From an uncultured Collinsella sp. (GTDB lineage Bacteria > Actinomycetota > Coriobacteriia > Coriobacteriales > Coriobacteriaceae): 64,000 nucleotides of DNA. The DNA lies in NCBI GenBank assembly GCA_900541695.1, contig UQKL01000008.1:1-64000 (forward strand), written 5' to 3'. Both the position numbers and the translations under genes were made by a program. The notes beneath the pieces were generated by a model. That model was not told where the DNA came from. It saw only the letters and a program-made list of their open reading frames with translations, and ran no database searches. Shown piece by piece: positions 33,786 through 42,779 of the stretch (position 1 is its first letter; each line of letters starts with the position of its first letter).

Positions 33786-33835
33786 CAGCTAGGGACGTTC
33801 CTAAAGTGCCGGCAGAAAAGGAACGTCCCTAGCTG
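33786..33835. repeat. 17-bp perfect inverted repeat
   Basis: CAGCTAGGGACGTTCCT (33786-33802) pairs exactly with AGGAACGTCCCTAGCTG (33819-33835). It lies between the divergent tmk and zinc-ribbon genes. A direct repeat of TAGTCATTGGG stands just before it. No U-tract follows. Confidence 0.75.
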
Positions 33836-33899
33836 CCGACTTTTTTGAGCGCTGGGTATAATCGTCGTATTGATTTGAAATGTGGCGAAAGGAGTGGCA

Positions 33900-34883
33900 A
33901 TGTCTCGGTATTGCGCCTCGTGCGGCAAACTTCTTGCAGATGATGCCAAGTTCTGCACCTCATGCGGTGCACCCGTTGAGCAGACAACCGCAAGCAATGG
34001 CCAACCCGCGTTTGAGCAGACCGGCTTCCTCGATACGCCGCAAGCTAAGCCGGACGACTCCCTCGCCTATCGCCCCGACCCCGCCGCCAGCCCCGCAGCG
34101 GTCGAAACGACGCAGCGCATACCCGTCGCGGACACCCCGCCCCAACAGCAACCGGCATCTACGTACGCGCCTGATTCACCACAGGCCCCCGCCGCCAAAA
34201 AGAGCAGCACCAAGGCGCTTATCGCCGTTATCGTTGTGCTCGTGGCAATTATCATCGCCTTGGTCATCTTTTTTGTGATCAAGCCTTTCGACAACGCCGC
34301 CACGCAAACGACTGCCGAGATTACTAAGCTGCACCATGATGTTGACGATGATGACCTCAAGCCTCTCGACGACCCCAATAGCCTCTACGATGATGACGAC
34401 GAGGACGACGAGGACGACGGCGAAGCAACCCTCTCCGAGCAGAACCTCTACCGTCGCCTGAGCGAATACTACGATCTGCTCGAAGATCTCGATAGCCAGG
34501 TCCGCGCCTGCGCGCAGGCCTTCAATGGCAGCTATCTGGAAGAAGATCGCACCGCCCGTCAAAATCTCGCCGACGTCGCCGAGCGCACGGAGGACACCAT
34601 CGAGCAGTATTACGACATCGTCGAGGACCTGGACGTCCCGACGAGCTCCAAGAACTACAGCTCCTGGAAAGACATCGTTGCCCTGTATGACGACCTGGAC
34701 CACCGCATTGACGCGATCTGCGATGCCTGGGAGATCAGCCTGAAGTACGCAAAGCCCGCGGACCACAAGAATGAGATCGTGGCGCCGCTGTCACGCGACA
34801 ACGTGGCGGGCACCAATGACAATAAGTACCGCCTAGACTTTGAGGACCGTTATCCCGGCGCCAAGCCCGTCGAGGTGAACTAA
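33900..34883 (+). CDS. Zinc-ribbon membrane protein
   Basis: 327 residues. N-terminal zinc ribbon RYCASCGKLLADDAKFCTSC (residues 3-22), a Pro/Gln-rich linker, a membrane helix (TKALIAVIVVLVAIIIALVI, about 102-121), an extreme Asp-rich stretch (DDDDEDDEDDGEA) and an extracellular coiled-coil-like helical domain. The zinc ribbon faces the cytoplasm. No function is known. ATG 33900 follows AAAGGAG. Single gene, divergent from tmk. Confidence 0.75.
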   Translation: MSRYCASCGKLLADDAKFCTSCGAPVEQTTASNGQPAFEQTGFLDTPQAKPDDSLAYRPDPAASPAAVETTQRIPVADTPPQQQPASTYAPDSPQAPAAKKSSTKALIAVIVVLVAIIIALVIFFVIKPFDNAATQTTAEITKLHHDVDDDDLKPLDDPNSLYDDDDEDDEDDGEATLSEQNLYRRLSEYYDLLEDLDSQVRACAQAFNGSYLEEDRTARQNLADVAERTEDTIEQYYDIVEDLDVPTSSKNYSSWKDIVALYDDLDHRIDAICDAWEISLKYAKPADHKNEIVAPLSRDNVAGTNDNKYRLDFEDRYPGAKPVEVN

Positions 34884-34900
34884 TCCCAACAACTGATCAA

Positions 34901-34969
34901 AACTTGCGGTGAAATAGAGATTAGTTAGGCCTTTTGCCAGCAAAAACAGTCCCTATTTCACCGCAACTT
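34901..34969. repeat. Imperfect 17-bp inverted repeat
   Basis: AACTTGCGGTGAAATAG pairs with CTATTTCACCGCAACTT with one mismatch, 35 bases apart, just after the zinc-ribbon gene. It could be a weak terminator or a copy of a small palindromic repeat family. Confidence 0.6.
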
Positions 34970-34975
34970 AGAAGT

Positions 34976-35013
34976 GGGGCCGGGCGCGCATTTGCATTTG
35001 CGCGCCCGGCCCC
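34976..35013. terminator. Strong GC hairpin between converging genes
   Basis: GGGGCCGGGCGCGC and GCGCGCCCGGCCCC, 14-bp perfect stem with a 10-base loop. No clear U-tract; probably a bidirectional terminator for topA and the zinc-ribbon gene. Confidence 0.6.
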
Positions 35014-35046
35014 GCCGTGTCTATATGTGCTCGGATATGTGCTCGG

Positions 35047-37641
35047 TTACTTGCCGGCAGCGGTCTTTTTGGTAGTCGTCTTCTTGGCGGCAGCCTTCTT
35101 GGCAGTCGACTTCTTGGCGGTCGAAGTCTTCTTTGCTGCCGTGGTTTTCTTCGCCGTGCTCGCCTTGGTCGCAGTCTTGCGGCCGCGGGCGGGCTTCTTC
35201 TCCTTGGTCGGGCAGTCCATGTTGACGCAGATACGCCACGGACCGCGCGCCGTGTTGACCACCACGATGGGGGCGCCGCACTCGGGACAGGTCTCGCCCG
35301 TCGCCTCGAGCTTGCCACGCGCCGGCAGCGGATAGCTCACGCCGCAATCGTCATAGTTGGTGCAGCGGATAAAGCGCTTGCCGCTCTTCTCGCTCTTGTG
35401 TGCAATCAGATCGCCATGGCGTCCGGCCTCGGCACACACCTTGCACTCGCCCACCTTAAGGTCGGGCTCGTAGTTGGTGGGGCATGTGGGGTTCACGCAA
35501 ATCTCGAAGGCCTTCTGGCGGAACGGCTGGCACTTAATGCGCGGCGCGCCGCACTCGGGGCACACGGCCGCCTCGCCCTCGAGCGGGCTTACCTTGACGC
35601 CGCTCGGCACCGGATAAGTCACGTCGCAGTCGGGCCAGCCCATGCAGCCGATAAAGCTGCCACGGGTCTTGGCGCTCGTCTTCATAACCAGGTCCTTGCC
35701 GCACTTGGGGCAGGCGCCCACGCGCGCATCGGCCGTGACGGCGTCGCTGATAGCGTCGCCCAGCTCCTGCGTATGCTTGAGCAGCTCGTCGAGCACGCCG
35801 GCCAGCAGCGCGCGCGAGTGCGTCACGACATGCTCTTCGGTGTCCTCACCGCGCTCCACGCGGGTCATGTCACCGTCGAGCTCGCTGGTCATGTCGGGGC
35901 TCGTGATGCGCGGGGCAAACTGCGACAGCGCATCGATAATGGCGATACCCAGCTGGCTCGGCTCCACGGGATCATTTTTGAGGTAGCGCACGGCATACAG
36001 GCGCTCGATGATGCTCGCGCGCGTGGACTTAGTACCCAGGCCGCGCTTCTCCATCTCCTGCACGAGCTTGCCCTGGCTGTAGCGCGCGGGCGGCTCGGTC
36101 TGCTTGGCCTCGAGCTTAATGTCGAACACGTCGACCGTGTCGCCCTGCTCCAGCGGCGGCATCTGCTCGTCGCGCTTAAGGCCGTACGGGTACGCCTCGC
36201 GGAAGCCCGGGGTCACGAGCACATCGCCCGAAGCCACGAACGGCTCGCCGTTCACATCGAGCTCGAGCTTGGTGTTCTCGATGGTCGCGGGACCCATGAG
36301 CGTCGCCAGGAAGCGGCGGGCGATGAGGTCGTAGAGCTTGCGCTGGCCGCCGTCGAGCGTGGACGGATCGCCCTCGCCCGTGGGATAGATAGGCGGGTGG
36401 TCGGTGGTCTCGACTTTGCCGCGCGTAGGCTTCATGGGGCCGGCAAGCACCTTTTTGCATACGGGCGCCAGCGCCGGGTTGATCTTTGCCAGGTCGCTCA
36501 CCACGGCGCCCAGATCGAGCGTCGCGGGGTACACGGTATTGTCGACACGCGGGTAGCTGATGAGACCGGCCATGTAGAGGGACTCAGCGATGCGCATGGT
36601 ACGCGCAGGCGAGATGCCCTCGGCCGCGGCGGCAGCCTGCAGCGAGGTGGTCGCAAACGGCGTGGGCGGCTGCTGCTTGCGCGAGCGCTTGGTCACCGCG
36701 GCGACGGTTGCCGTCGCGACGCCGTCAACATGGCCGTACGCCGTCTCAGCAGCATCCTTGTCGGTAAAGCGCGCCGTCTTGTGCGCGATCTTAAAGCGAT
36801 CGTCCTCGGCAGCGCCCTGCGCGGCACCCATGCCGCGAATCTGCCAATAGTCCTCGGGCACAAACGCCATGCGCTCGCGCTCGCGCTCGACCACCAGGGC
36901 AAGCGTCGGCGTCTGCACGCGGCCGGCGGAGCGCACGTTACCAAAGCCGCCAAACTTGGCGAGCGTCAGGTAGCGCGTCAGCACCGCACCCCAAATGAGG
37001 TCGATGTGCTGACGGCTCTCGCCGGCGTCGGCCAGGTTCTGGTCGAGCGAGACAAGGTTATCGAAGGCCTGCGTGATCTCGGCCTTGGTAAACGAAGAAT
37101 ACTGGGCGCGGGCGACCGGCAAGTCGGGCGCCACCTCGCGCACCTTGTTGAGGGCGTCCGAACCGATCAGCTCGCCCTCGCGATCGAAGTCCGTGGCAAT
37201 GATGACGCTGTCGGACTTTTTGGCGAGGTTCTTAAGCGAGCGAATGAGCTCTTTCTCAGCCGGCAACTTAATGACGGGCGCCCAGGTGAGGTAAGGCAGA
37301 CTCTCGAGCTTCCAGCCCTTAATGGAGATGCCATCGGCAAGGAACGGCTTACGCTTGGTGTCGTAAGGCGGACGCGCCAGGCCATCGGGCATGTCGGCCG
37401 GCAGCATCTCGCCGTCCTCGGTGACCGAATACCAGCCCAGCTTTTTATCGAACAGCACGCTGTCGCAAAAATCAGGCGCAAGGATGTGACCGGCAAGGCC
37501 GATCGTCACGCACTCCTCGCCCTTCCACTCAAAGCGGTAGATGGCGGTGTTGTACACCTTGTCCTTTTTGGGCTTACCCGTGGACAGACGCTCGGCGATC
37601 TGACGCGCGGCGTCGTTTTTCTCGGCGATGATGAGCTTCAA
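35047..37641 (-). CDS. topA: Type IA DNA topoisomerase I with zinc fingers and Lys-rich tail
   Basis: 864 residues. N-terminal TOPRIM part (IIAEKNDAARQIAERL; ATDFDREGELIG acidic triad) and active Tyr in GLISYPRVDNTVYP, a motif form closer to archaeal-type TopA than to E. coli TopA. Three or four C-terminal zinc fingers of the CPxC...C..C kind follow, then a tail of repeated AKK units (about 830-864). It relaxes negative supercoils. The start is a TTG at 37641 with GGAG upstream. It is last in the tat-hyp series. Confidence 0.92.
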   Translation of the reverse strand: MKLIIAEKNDAARQIAERLSTGKPKKDKVYNTAIYRFEWKGEECVTIGLAGHILAPDFCDSVLFDKKLGWYSVTEDGEMLPADMPDGLARPPYDTKRKPFLADGISIKGWKLESLPYLTWAPVIKLPAEKELIRSLKNLAKKSDSVIIATDFDREGELIGSDALNKVREVAPDLPVARAQYSSFTKAEITQAFDNLVSLDQNLADAGESRQHIDLIWGAVLTRYLTLAKFGGFGNVRSAGRVQTPTLALVVERERERMAFVPEDYWQIRGMGAAQGAAEDDRFKIAHKTARFTDKDAAETAYGHVDGVATATVAAVTKRSRKQQPPTPFATTSLQAAAAAEGISPARTMRIAESLYMAGLISYPRVDNTVYPATLDLGAVVSDLAKINPALAPVCKKVLAGPMKPTRGKVETTDHPPIYPTGEGDPSTLDGGQRKLYDLIARRFLATLMGPATIENTKLELDVNGEPFVASGDVLVTPGFREAYPYGLKRDEQMPPLEQGDTVDVFDIKLEAKQTEPPARYSQGKLVQEMEKRGLGTKSTRASIIERLYAVRYLKNDPVEPSQLGIAIIDALSQFAPRITSPDMTSELDGDMTRVERGEDTEEHVVTHSRALLAGVLDELLKHTQELGDAISDAVTADARVGACPKCGKDLVMKTSAKTRGSFIGCMGWPDCDVTYPVPSGVKVSPLEGEAAVCPECGAPRIKCQPFRQKAFEICVNPTCPTNYEPDLKVGECKVCAEAGRHGDLIAHKSEKSGKRFIRCTNYDDCGVSYPLPARGKLEATGETCPECGAPIVVVNTARGPWRICVNMDCPTKEKKPARGRKTATKASTAKKTTAAKKTSTAKKSTAKKAAAKKTTTKKTAAGK

Positions 37642-37695
37642 AAGAGGCTCCTATCTCGTGTCTCTGCGGCTACGCCCGCCCGTATGGCGGCCGAT

Positions 37696-38379
37696 TTACG
37701 CCCTTGCTTGCTCGATCTGCCCGATGAGCCAATCGCACCAGGCATCCATGCCCTCGCCCTTGCGCGCGCTCACGGCAAACCGCGGCGCCTGCGGATTGAG
37801 GTCATCGAGTGTCTTAGTATACCCATCCATGTCAAAATCGAAAGCCGGGGCCACGTCGACCTTGTTGAGCAGCTGTGCGCCGGCGTGCTGGAAGATGCCC
37901 GGGTACTTGATGGGCTTGTCGTCGCCCTCGGGCACCGAGAGGATCATGATGGACAGGTTCTCGCCCAGGTCAAAGTCGACCGGGCAGACCAGGTTGCCCA
38001 CGTTTTCGATAAAGATGACGTCGATGTTTTGAAGGCCCACCGCCTGGTCGAACGCGTCAACGGCCTCCATGATCATGTTACCCTCGAGGTGGCACAGGCC
38101 GCCCGTGTTGATCTGGATGGCGGGCATGCCGGCTTCCTTCATGGTGATGGCGTCGACATCCGAGGCGATATCGCCCTCGATGACGGCACAGCGCAGGCCG
38201 GCCTTGTCGCGCAGGCGCTCGTTGGTGCCCAGGATCGTGGTGGTCTTGCCCGAACCGGGGCTCGACAAGACGTTGATCACATAGGTGCCTGTCTCATTAA
38301 ATCGCTGACGCAGCTGATCTGCCAGGCGCTCGTTGCGCGACAGGATCGGCGACGCGATATCAATCGTTTTCTCGGCCAT
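37696..38379 (-). CDS. hypB: Hydrogenase nickel incorporation GTPase HypB
   Basis: 227 residues. P-loop SSPGSGKTTTIL (about 38-49), CAVIEGDIASDVDA and NTGGLCHLEGNM (metal Cys/His site at the interface) match HypB, which loads nickel into NiFe hydrogenase with HypA. The His-rich and CxxCGC N-terminal extensions of some HypB are absent. ATG 38379 follows GGAG. It lies 56 bases after hypA. Confidence 0.93.
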   Translation of the reverse strand: MAEKTIDIASPILSRNERLADQLRQRFNETGTYVINVLSSPGSGKTTTILGTNERLRDKAGLRCAVIEGDIASDVDAITMKEAGMPAIQINTGGLCHLEGNMIMEAVDAFDQAVGLQNIDVIFIENVGNLVCPVDFDLGENLSIMILSVPEGDDKPIKYPGIFQHAGAQLLNKVDVAPAFDFDMDGYTKTLDDLNPQAPRFAVSARKGEGMDAWCDWLIGQIEQARA

Positions 38380-38434
38380 ACTTAGCGCTCCTTACTTTAG
38401 CCCCTTTGTACCCTGTCCCCAGGTGGCTGGCGGG

Positions 38435-38791
38435 TTAATCGTCGGGGGTTTCGATTTCGATACTGGCGATGTCGAGCTCGCGGCCGTGCAGCAGACGCAC
38501 GTTGGCGCCGCCACACTGGGGACAGCGGCAATGGAAGCGGTCGTGCTCAAAGACCTCGCCGCAGTCCAGGCACTCGCTTTGTGGATGGACTTCCTCCACA
38601 GCAAGCTCGCAGCCGCGCGTGAGCGGGTCCTCGTCGCGAAACGTCTCCCAGGCAAAGTCGAGCGCCTCGCGCACGACCTCGGTCATATCCCCGATACGCA
38701 GCGTCACCAAAACGGCGCGCGAGGCCCCCGCCCCACGCGCCGCGCGAATCACTGTATCGAGTATGCCGTTGACAATGCCAACTTCGTGCAT
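38435..38791 (-). CDS. hypA: Hydrogenase maturation nickel/zinc protein HypA
   Basis: 118 residues. MHEVGI holds the nickel-binding His2; the zinc finger is CLDCGEVF...CPQCGG. It passes nickel to the hydrogenase large subunit with HypB. Its GAGGAG ribosome site overlaps the last codons and stop of tatC, indicating coupled translation. No hydrogenase structural gene is in the window. Confidence 0.94.
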   Translation of the reverse strand: MHEVGIVNGILDTVIRAARGAGASRAVLVTLRIGDMTEVVREALDFAWETFRDEDPLTRGCELAVEEVHPQSECLDCGEVFEHDRFHCRCPQCGGANVRLLHGRELDIASIEIETPDD

Positions 38792-38797
38792 ACCGTT

Positions 38798-39589
38798 TTA
38801 CTCCTCGTCGTCCTCGTCGTCCGAGAACAGGTCCAGACGGCTCACAAACAAGCCCTCCTTGCCCTCGCGCGCGGTAATGACCACACGGGCGATGGCGAGC
38901 GAAATCTCGTAGAGCGAGAGCAGGGCGCCATACATGAGACCCAGCGTAACGGGCGAGCCGTCGGGCGTGATCACAGCCGAACCCACGAGCAGGCCAACGT
39001 ATACATAACGCCAGGCACCGCGGAAAGCAGCGTAGGACACGATGTGGAAGACGGACAGATAGAAGATGATGAGCGGCAGCTCAAACGCCACGCCAAAGCC
39101 GATCATAAAGAGCAGCTCCATGTTGACGTAGTTCTCCAGATCGGGCAGTGCCGTAGCGACGGCCGAGGTCTCGCCGATGAGCCACTCAAAGCCCGCAGGA
39201 ATGATGATGAAGTAGCAGAAGATGGCACCCAGGAAGAACAGCACCGTCGAGGCGAGCACCGTGGGCACGACCCACTTGCGCTCGTTGGGGCGAAGCGCCG
39301 GCAGGAAGAACGCCAGAATCTGCCAGATGATCATGGGCGTGCACATGACCACGGCCATCTTGATGGCCAGCGAGAAGCGCAAGCCAAAGCCGCCGAGCGT
39401 GGTAGTGATGTAGAACTTACCGTCCGGCACAAAGGAGCGGATGGGATCTTCCAGGATGTCGAGCACCACAGGCGTGGCGAAATACAGCACGATAGCGGCG
39501 GCGAACACCGACACGACCACGATGGTCAGGCGGCGACGGAGCTCTCCCAGGTGATCGAAGAGCGGCATACGCGCAGGTCCGATAGGCAT
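38798..39589 (-). CDS. tatC: Twin-arginine translocase subunit TatC
   Basis: 263 residues with six hydrophobic helices. The N-terminal LFDHLGELRRRL and the loop ILAFFLPALRPNERKW are TatC hallmarks that bind the RR signal peptide. The C-terminus is acidic (DLFSDDEDDEE). ATG 39589 overlaps the tatA stop (TAATG). TatC exports folded proteins, including NiFe hydrogenases, which fits with hypA/hypB next to it. Confidence 0.95.
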   Translation of the reverse strand: MPIGPARMPLFDHLGELRRRLTIVVVSVFAAAIVLYFATPVVLDILEDPIRSFVPDGKFYITTTLGGFGLRFSLAIKMAVVMCTPMIIWQILAFFLPALRPNERKWVVPTVLASTVLFFLGAIFCYFIIIPAGFEWLIGETSAVATALPDLENYVNMELLFMIGFGVAFELPLIIFYLSVFHIVSYAAFRGAWRYVYVGLLVGSAVITPDGSPVTLGLMYGALLSLYEISLAIARVVITAREGKEGLFVSRLDLFSDDEDDEE

Positions 39590-40176
39590 TACTCATCGCC
39601 TCCCTTCGGGGCGTCGGCGGCAGCGGCGTCGTCCTCGGCCTCGAGCTCGCGAGCGAGCTGGTCGACGACAGCCTTGCGCTTACGGGGACGACGGGCGTAG
39701 AGGTCAGCCGTCGTGGGCTCTGCCGGCTCGGGCTCGGGCTCCGGCTCTGCAGCAGGCTCGGGCTCGGCGACGGCAGCGGCAGGCTCGGCCTTGGCGGACT
39801 CGGCGCTCTCGGCCTCATCAGCAGCGCCTTCGCCCTCGGTGGCACCCTCGCTCGCAGCCTTCTCGGCGGCAAGGCGGGCACGGCGCTCGGCAAAAGTCTC
39901 CTTCTTTGCGGGCGCAGCCGTCTCGACGGCACCCTCGTCCGCATCGGAATCGTCATCGACGGCAGCCTTCTTGGGCTTGACCGGGGCCGACGCGGCCTCG
40001 CTCACCGGATCGATAATCTCGGACTGAACAACGGCCGTCATCTTTTCCTGCGTCTCGCGGAACTGACGGATGGCACGGCCGATTGTGCGGCCCATCTGCG
40101 GGAGCTTATCCGGGCCAAACAGCAAAAAGCCGAAGACCACGATGATCGCGAGCTCACCCTCTCCAATACCAAACAC
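39589..40176 (-). CDS. tatA: Twin-arginine translocase subunit TatA/B type
   Basis: 195 residues. FGIGEGELAIIVVFGFLLFGPDKLPQMGRTIG (in part GEGELAIIVVFGFLLFGPDK) is the membrane helix plus hinge of TatA/TatB; an amphipathic helix follows, then a long acidic and Ala/Glu/Pro-rich tail with alternating PEPEPEP and a basic end. The start is GTG 40176, with GGAGG seven bases upstream; the nearby ATG is out of frame. With one TatA and one TatC this is a minimal Tat system. Confidence 0.9.
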   Translation of the reverse strand: MFGIGEGELAIIVVFGFLLFGPDKLPQMGRTIGRAIRQFRETQEKMTAVVQSEIIDPVSEAASAPVKPKKAAVDDDSDADEGAVETAAPAKKETFAERRARLAAEKAASEGATEGEGAADEAESAESAKAEPAAAVAEPEPAAEPEPEPEPAEPTTADLYARRPRKRKAVVDQLARELEAEDDAAAADAPKGGDE

Positions 40177-40329
40177 ACATACCTCCAAGGCTCGATGTGA
40201 GTCGAGCCCGCACCGCGCCATTCGGCCGGAACTCGTCTATTCATTCGGTCAAGTATAGCGCCCGGACGCCAAAACGTCCGAGCGCATCACAAACATATGC
40301 CAAACGGCATGCCCTTTTGGGGGCAAAGA

Positions 40330-40644
40330 TTATGCAGCGGTGATCGAAATCTCCTGGTCGACACCCAACAGCTGAACCACGCGCATCACCGGGGGCTGCA
40401 CATTGGTGCAGCTAAAGCGCTTGCCGTGGTCGACCGCGTGGTGCGCGGCGCCCACGAGCACGCCAATGCCCGTCGAGTCGATGTAGCTCACCTGGGCAAA
40501 ATCGAGCTCAACGGCCTCAGTGGGCTGCTCGAGCGCCAGGTCGATGGCATTGCGCAGGCTATCGGCGTTAGAGATATCGATCTCGCCGGTTACCTTAATG
40601 GTGTAGAGCTCTGGCGAGGGGTTGGTGGAAATACCCAAATCCAT
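40330..40644 (-). CDS. STAS-domain anti-sigma factor antagonist
   Basis: 104 residues. The STAS fold with VSYIDSTGIGVLVGA, whose Ser in DST is the usual phosphorylation site of SpoIIAA/RsbV-like proteins. It would bind an anti-sigma factor kinase when unphosphorylated. No kinase or sigma factor is next to it. ATG 40644 follows AAAGGAG. Confidence 0.9.
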   Translation of the reverse strand: MDLGISTNPSPELYTIKVTGEIDISNADSLRNAIDLALEQPTEAVELDFAQVSYIDSTGIGVLVGAAHHAVDHGKRFSCTNVQPPVMRVVQLLGVDQEISITAA

Positions 40645-40695
40645 GTATATGCTCCTTTACGTATCGAAAGTGCGGATAGTACGGGAAGCCGCGCG

Positions 40696-42000
40696 TTAGG
40701 CGCGCTCGGCACGCGCAAGCTCGGCAGCGACGAGCTTAACGGCCAGCACCAGCACATCGAGCGCGGCCTCCAGGTCCTCGACCGTGGGATAGCTCGGCGC
40801 GATGCGGATGTTGGTGTCGCGCGGGTCCTTGCCATAGGGCCAGGTAGCACCGGCCGGCGTGAGCTTGACGCCCAGGTCGGCGCAAAGCGCGGCGACCTTC
40901 TGGGCCGAGCCCTCGGGGCCATCGAAGCTCACAAAGTAGCCGCCGCGGGGGTGCGTCCAGGTGGCGCAGCCCGCGTCGCCCAAGCCCTCGGTGAGCTTGC
41001 GCTCGACGGCCTCAAAGCGCGGACGCAGGAACTCAGCATGCTTTTTCATGTGCTCCTTGACCGCCTCGATGGTAGGAAGGAAGCGCACGTGACGCAGCTG
41101 GTTGAGCTTGTCGGCGCTGATGAGGCCGGCCTTCAGGCGCTTGGAGAACTCGGCGATGACCGCGGGGCTCGCACCGATAAAGCCGATGCCGGCGCCCGGG
41201 AAGGTGATCTTGGACGTCGAGGCAAAGGCCACCACGCGGTCCTCGGTGCCCGCCGCGCGGGCAAGATCGAAGATGTTGGCGAGCTCGTCGGTCTCGTCGT
41301 ACAGATCGTGCACGCAGTAAGCGTTGTCCCAGAAGATGCGGAAATCGGGCGCGGCCGTGGGCATCTCGACCAGGCGGCGCACAGTGTCCTCGCTAAAGGT
41401 GATGCCCGTGGGGTTGGAATACTTGGGCACGCACCAGATGCCCTTAATGGAGTCGTCGGCGGCAACGAGGCGCTCGATCTCGTCCATGTCGGGGCCGTTG
41501 TCGGTCATCGCGACGGGGACGTTCTCGATGCCCAAGTCGGCGGTGATGCCAAAGTGGCGATCGTAGCCGGGAACGGGGCACAGGAACTTGACCTTCTTGC
41601 CGTCGTGCGCGGCCTCGTAAGCCTCCCAGGGCTCGCTGCCGCACGAGCCACAGCGCCAGAACATGCCGGCGATGTCGTGCTCAATCAGCAGGCTCGACGA
41701 ACCCAGTACGAGCGTCTGCTCGGCGGGACAGCCCAGGAACTCCCCTGCCAACTTGCGTGCCGAGGGAATACCCTCAAAGCAGCCGTAGTTGGAGCAGTCG
41801 ACGTTGCCATCGTGCAGATCGGCGTCGGCGTTGAGGATATCGAGCATGGGTCGAGAGATGTCCACCTGGGAGGGCGACGGCTTGCCGCGGGCCATGTCGA
41901 GCGCCAGGCCCTTGGCCTTGACCTCGGCGACCTCGGCTTTGAGTGCCTCGATAGCGGCATCGAGTTCGGTGGTTTCCATCTTCTGGTAGATCGTCTGCAT
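40696..42000 (-). CDS. Aspartate aminotransferase, AspT-like class I
   Basis: 434 residues. LDMARGKPSPSQVDISRPML near the N-terminus and the PLP Lys in FASTSKITFPGAGIG are marks of the AspT-like (subgroup 1c) aspartate aminotransferases known from Corynebacterium. It moves the amino group between aspartate and 2-oxoglutarate. ATG 42000 follows AAAGG. Located 52 bases upstream of the STAS gene on the same strand. Confidence 0.85.
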   Translation of the reverse strand: MQTIYQKMETTELDAAIEALKAEVAEVKAKGLALDMARGKPSPSQVDISRPMLDILNADADLHDGNVDCSNYGCFEGIPSARKLAGEFLGCPAEQTLVLGSSSLLIEHDIAGMFWRCGSCGSEPWEAYEAAHDGKKVKFLCPVPGYDRHFGITADLGIENVPVAMTDNGPDMDEIERLVAADDSIKGIWCVPKYSNPTGITFSEDTVRRLVEMPTAAPDFRIFWDNAYCVHDLYDETDELANIFDLARAAGTEDRVVAFASTSKITFPGAGIGFIGASPAVIAEFSKRLKAGLISADKLNQLRHVRFLPTIEAVKEHMKKHAEFLRPRFEAVERKLTEGLGDAGCATWTHPRGGYFVSFDGPEGSAQKVAALCADLGVKLTPAGATWPYGKDPRDTNIRIAPSYPTVEDLEAALDVLVLAVKLVAAELARAERA

Positions 42001-42149
42001 GGGTGCGACCTTTCGCGAAGCGGGACGTTGCAGTTCGTCTAAGTATAGACCGCCACCGCCGCAACGTTATGAAGCCGTGATAGATTAAGTACATCGCAAT
42101 AAATTACGAATCGCCGCGCATGCCGGCGTGGGGCGCCCAAGGAGGCACT

Positions 42150-42404
42150 ATGGAGTACGGATCGTTCCAGGCCGAGGAATTCGGCGACCTGCAGCGCCTG
42201 GTCGACGGACTGTTTTACGATCGCCACGCCATCGACCGCCTAGATCTGATCGTACAGGCCGAGATCTTGGACCTGGCGCCCGACCTCATGGAAATCGTCA
42301 ACCTGCTACCGCCCGGCTACTACGACCGCCAATCGCTTTGCGACCAGCTCAACTCCGCCTTGGCCGCCCACGGCTGGGGCGCCGTCTACGGCACCGTGGA
42401 ATAA
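42150..42404 (+). CDS. Small conserved-looking hypothetical protein
   Basis: 84 residues. MEYGSFQAEEFGDLQRLVDGLFYDR then two helices with acidic residues (EILDLAPDLMEIVNLLPPGYYDR). No recognised domain. ATG 42150 has AAGGAGG at ideal spacing, and the composition is good, which supports a real gene. Single gene diverging from aspT. Confidence 0.7.
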   Translation: MEYGSFQAEEFGDLQRLVDGLFYDRHAIDRLDLIVQAEILDLAPDLMEIVNLLPPGYYDRQSLCDQLNSALAAHGWGAVYGTVE

Positions 42405-42464
42405 GCCTCGAGGCCGGCATTTGGCCCGTTTCCCGACCCTGGCGAGGCTTGTTTTAGGGCTTGT

Positions 42465-42690
42465 GTTCAAAAAAGCGCAAATATGAGTACTGTTACTTTT
42501 TTAGTGGCAGCGATTTTTGGCAAAAACAGCCCTTTTTGGCCTCGTTCGCCCTCTTTTTAAGGACCTTATTGTCATTTTCTAATCTACCGGCTACTCGTTA
42601 ACGTACAAGCAGCATGTAGTTGTCCATTATTTTTAGTGCGTAAAATGAAACGCCGTTTGTGACAGTACTCACAAACGGCGTTTTTTGACC
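42465..42690. repeat. MITE-like element, copy B
   Basis: About 226 bp. Ends GTTCAAAAAAGCGCAAATAT and, as reverse complement, GGTCAAAAAACGCCGTTTGT, both leading into GAGTACTG. The left side shares GCAAATATGAGTACTGTTA, then TTAGTGGCAG and ATTTTTGGC, with copy A. The right end here has become a 13-bp perfect hairpin (42649-42661 with 42670-42682) followed by TTTT, a ready terminator. Confidence 0.72.
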
Positions 42691-42779
42691 ACGGGGGGGG
42701 TATCTGGCAGGGGGCCAGTAGCGCTCGGATCCGAGTTTCGAACGCATCCAAACCGGTTCTGGTGTCTTTTTTCGAGCTT

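Noticed and set aside
35017..38385. A plus-strand open frame of 1122 codons
   Set aside because: It is antisense to topA and hypB, both of which have clear motifs. High-GC genes often leave the opposite strand open; the product is a His/Arg/Ala/Gly mix without domains.
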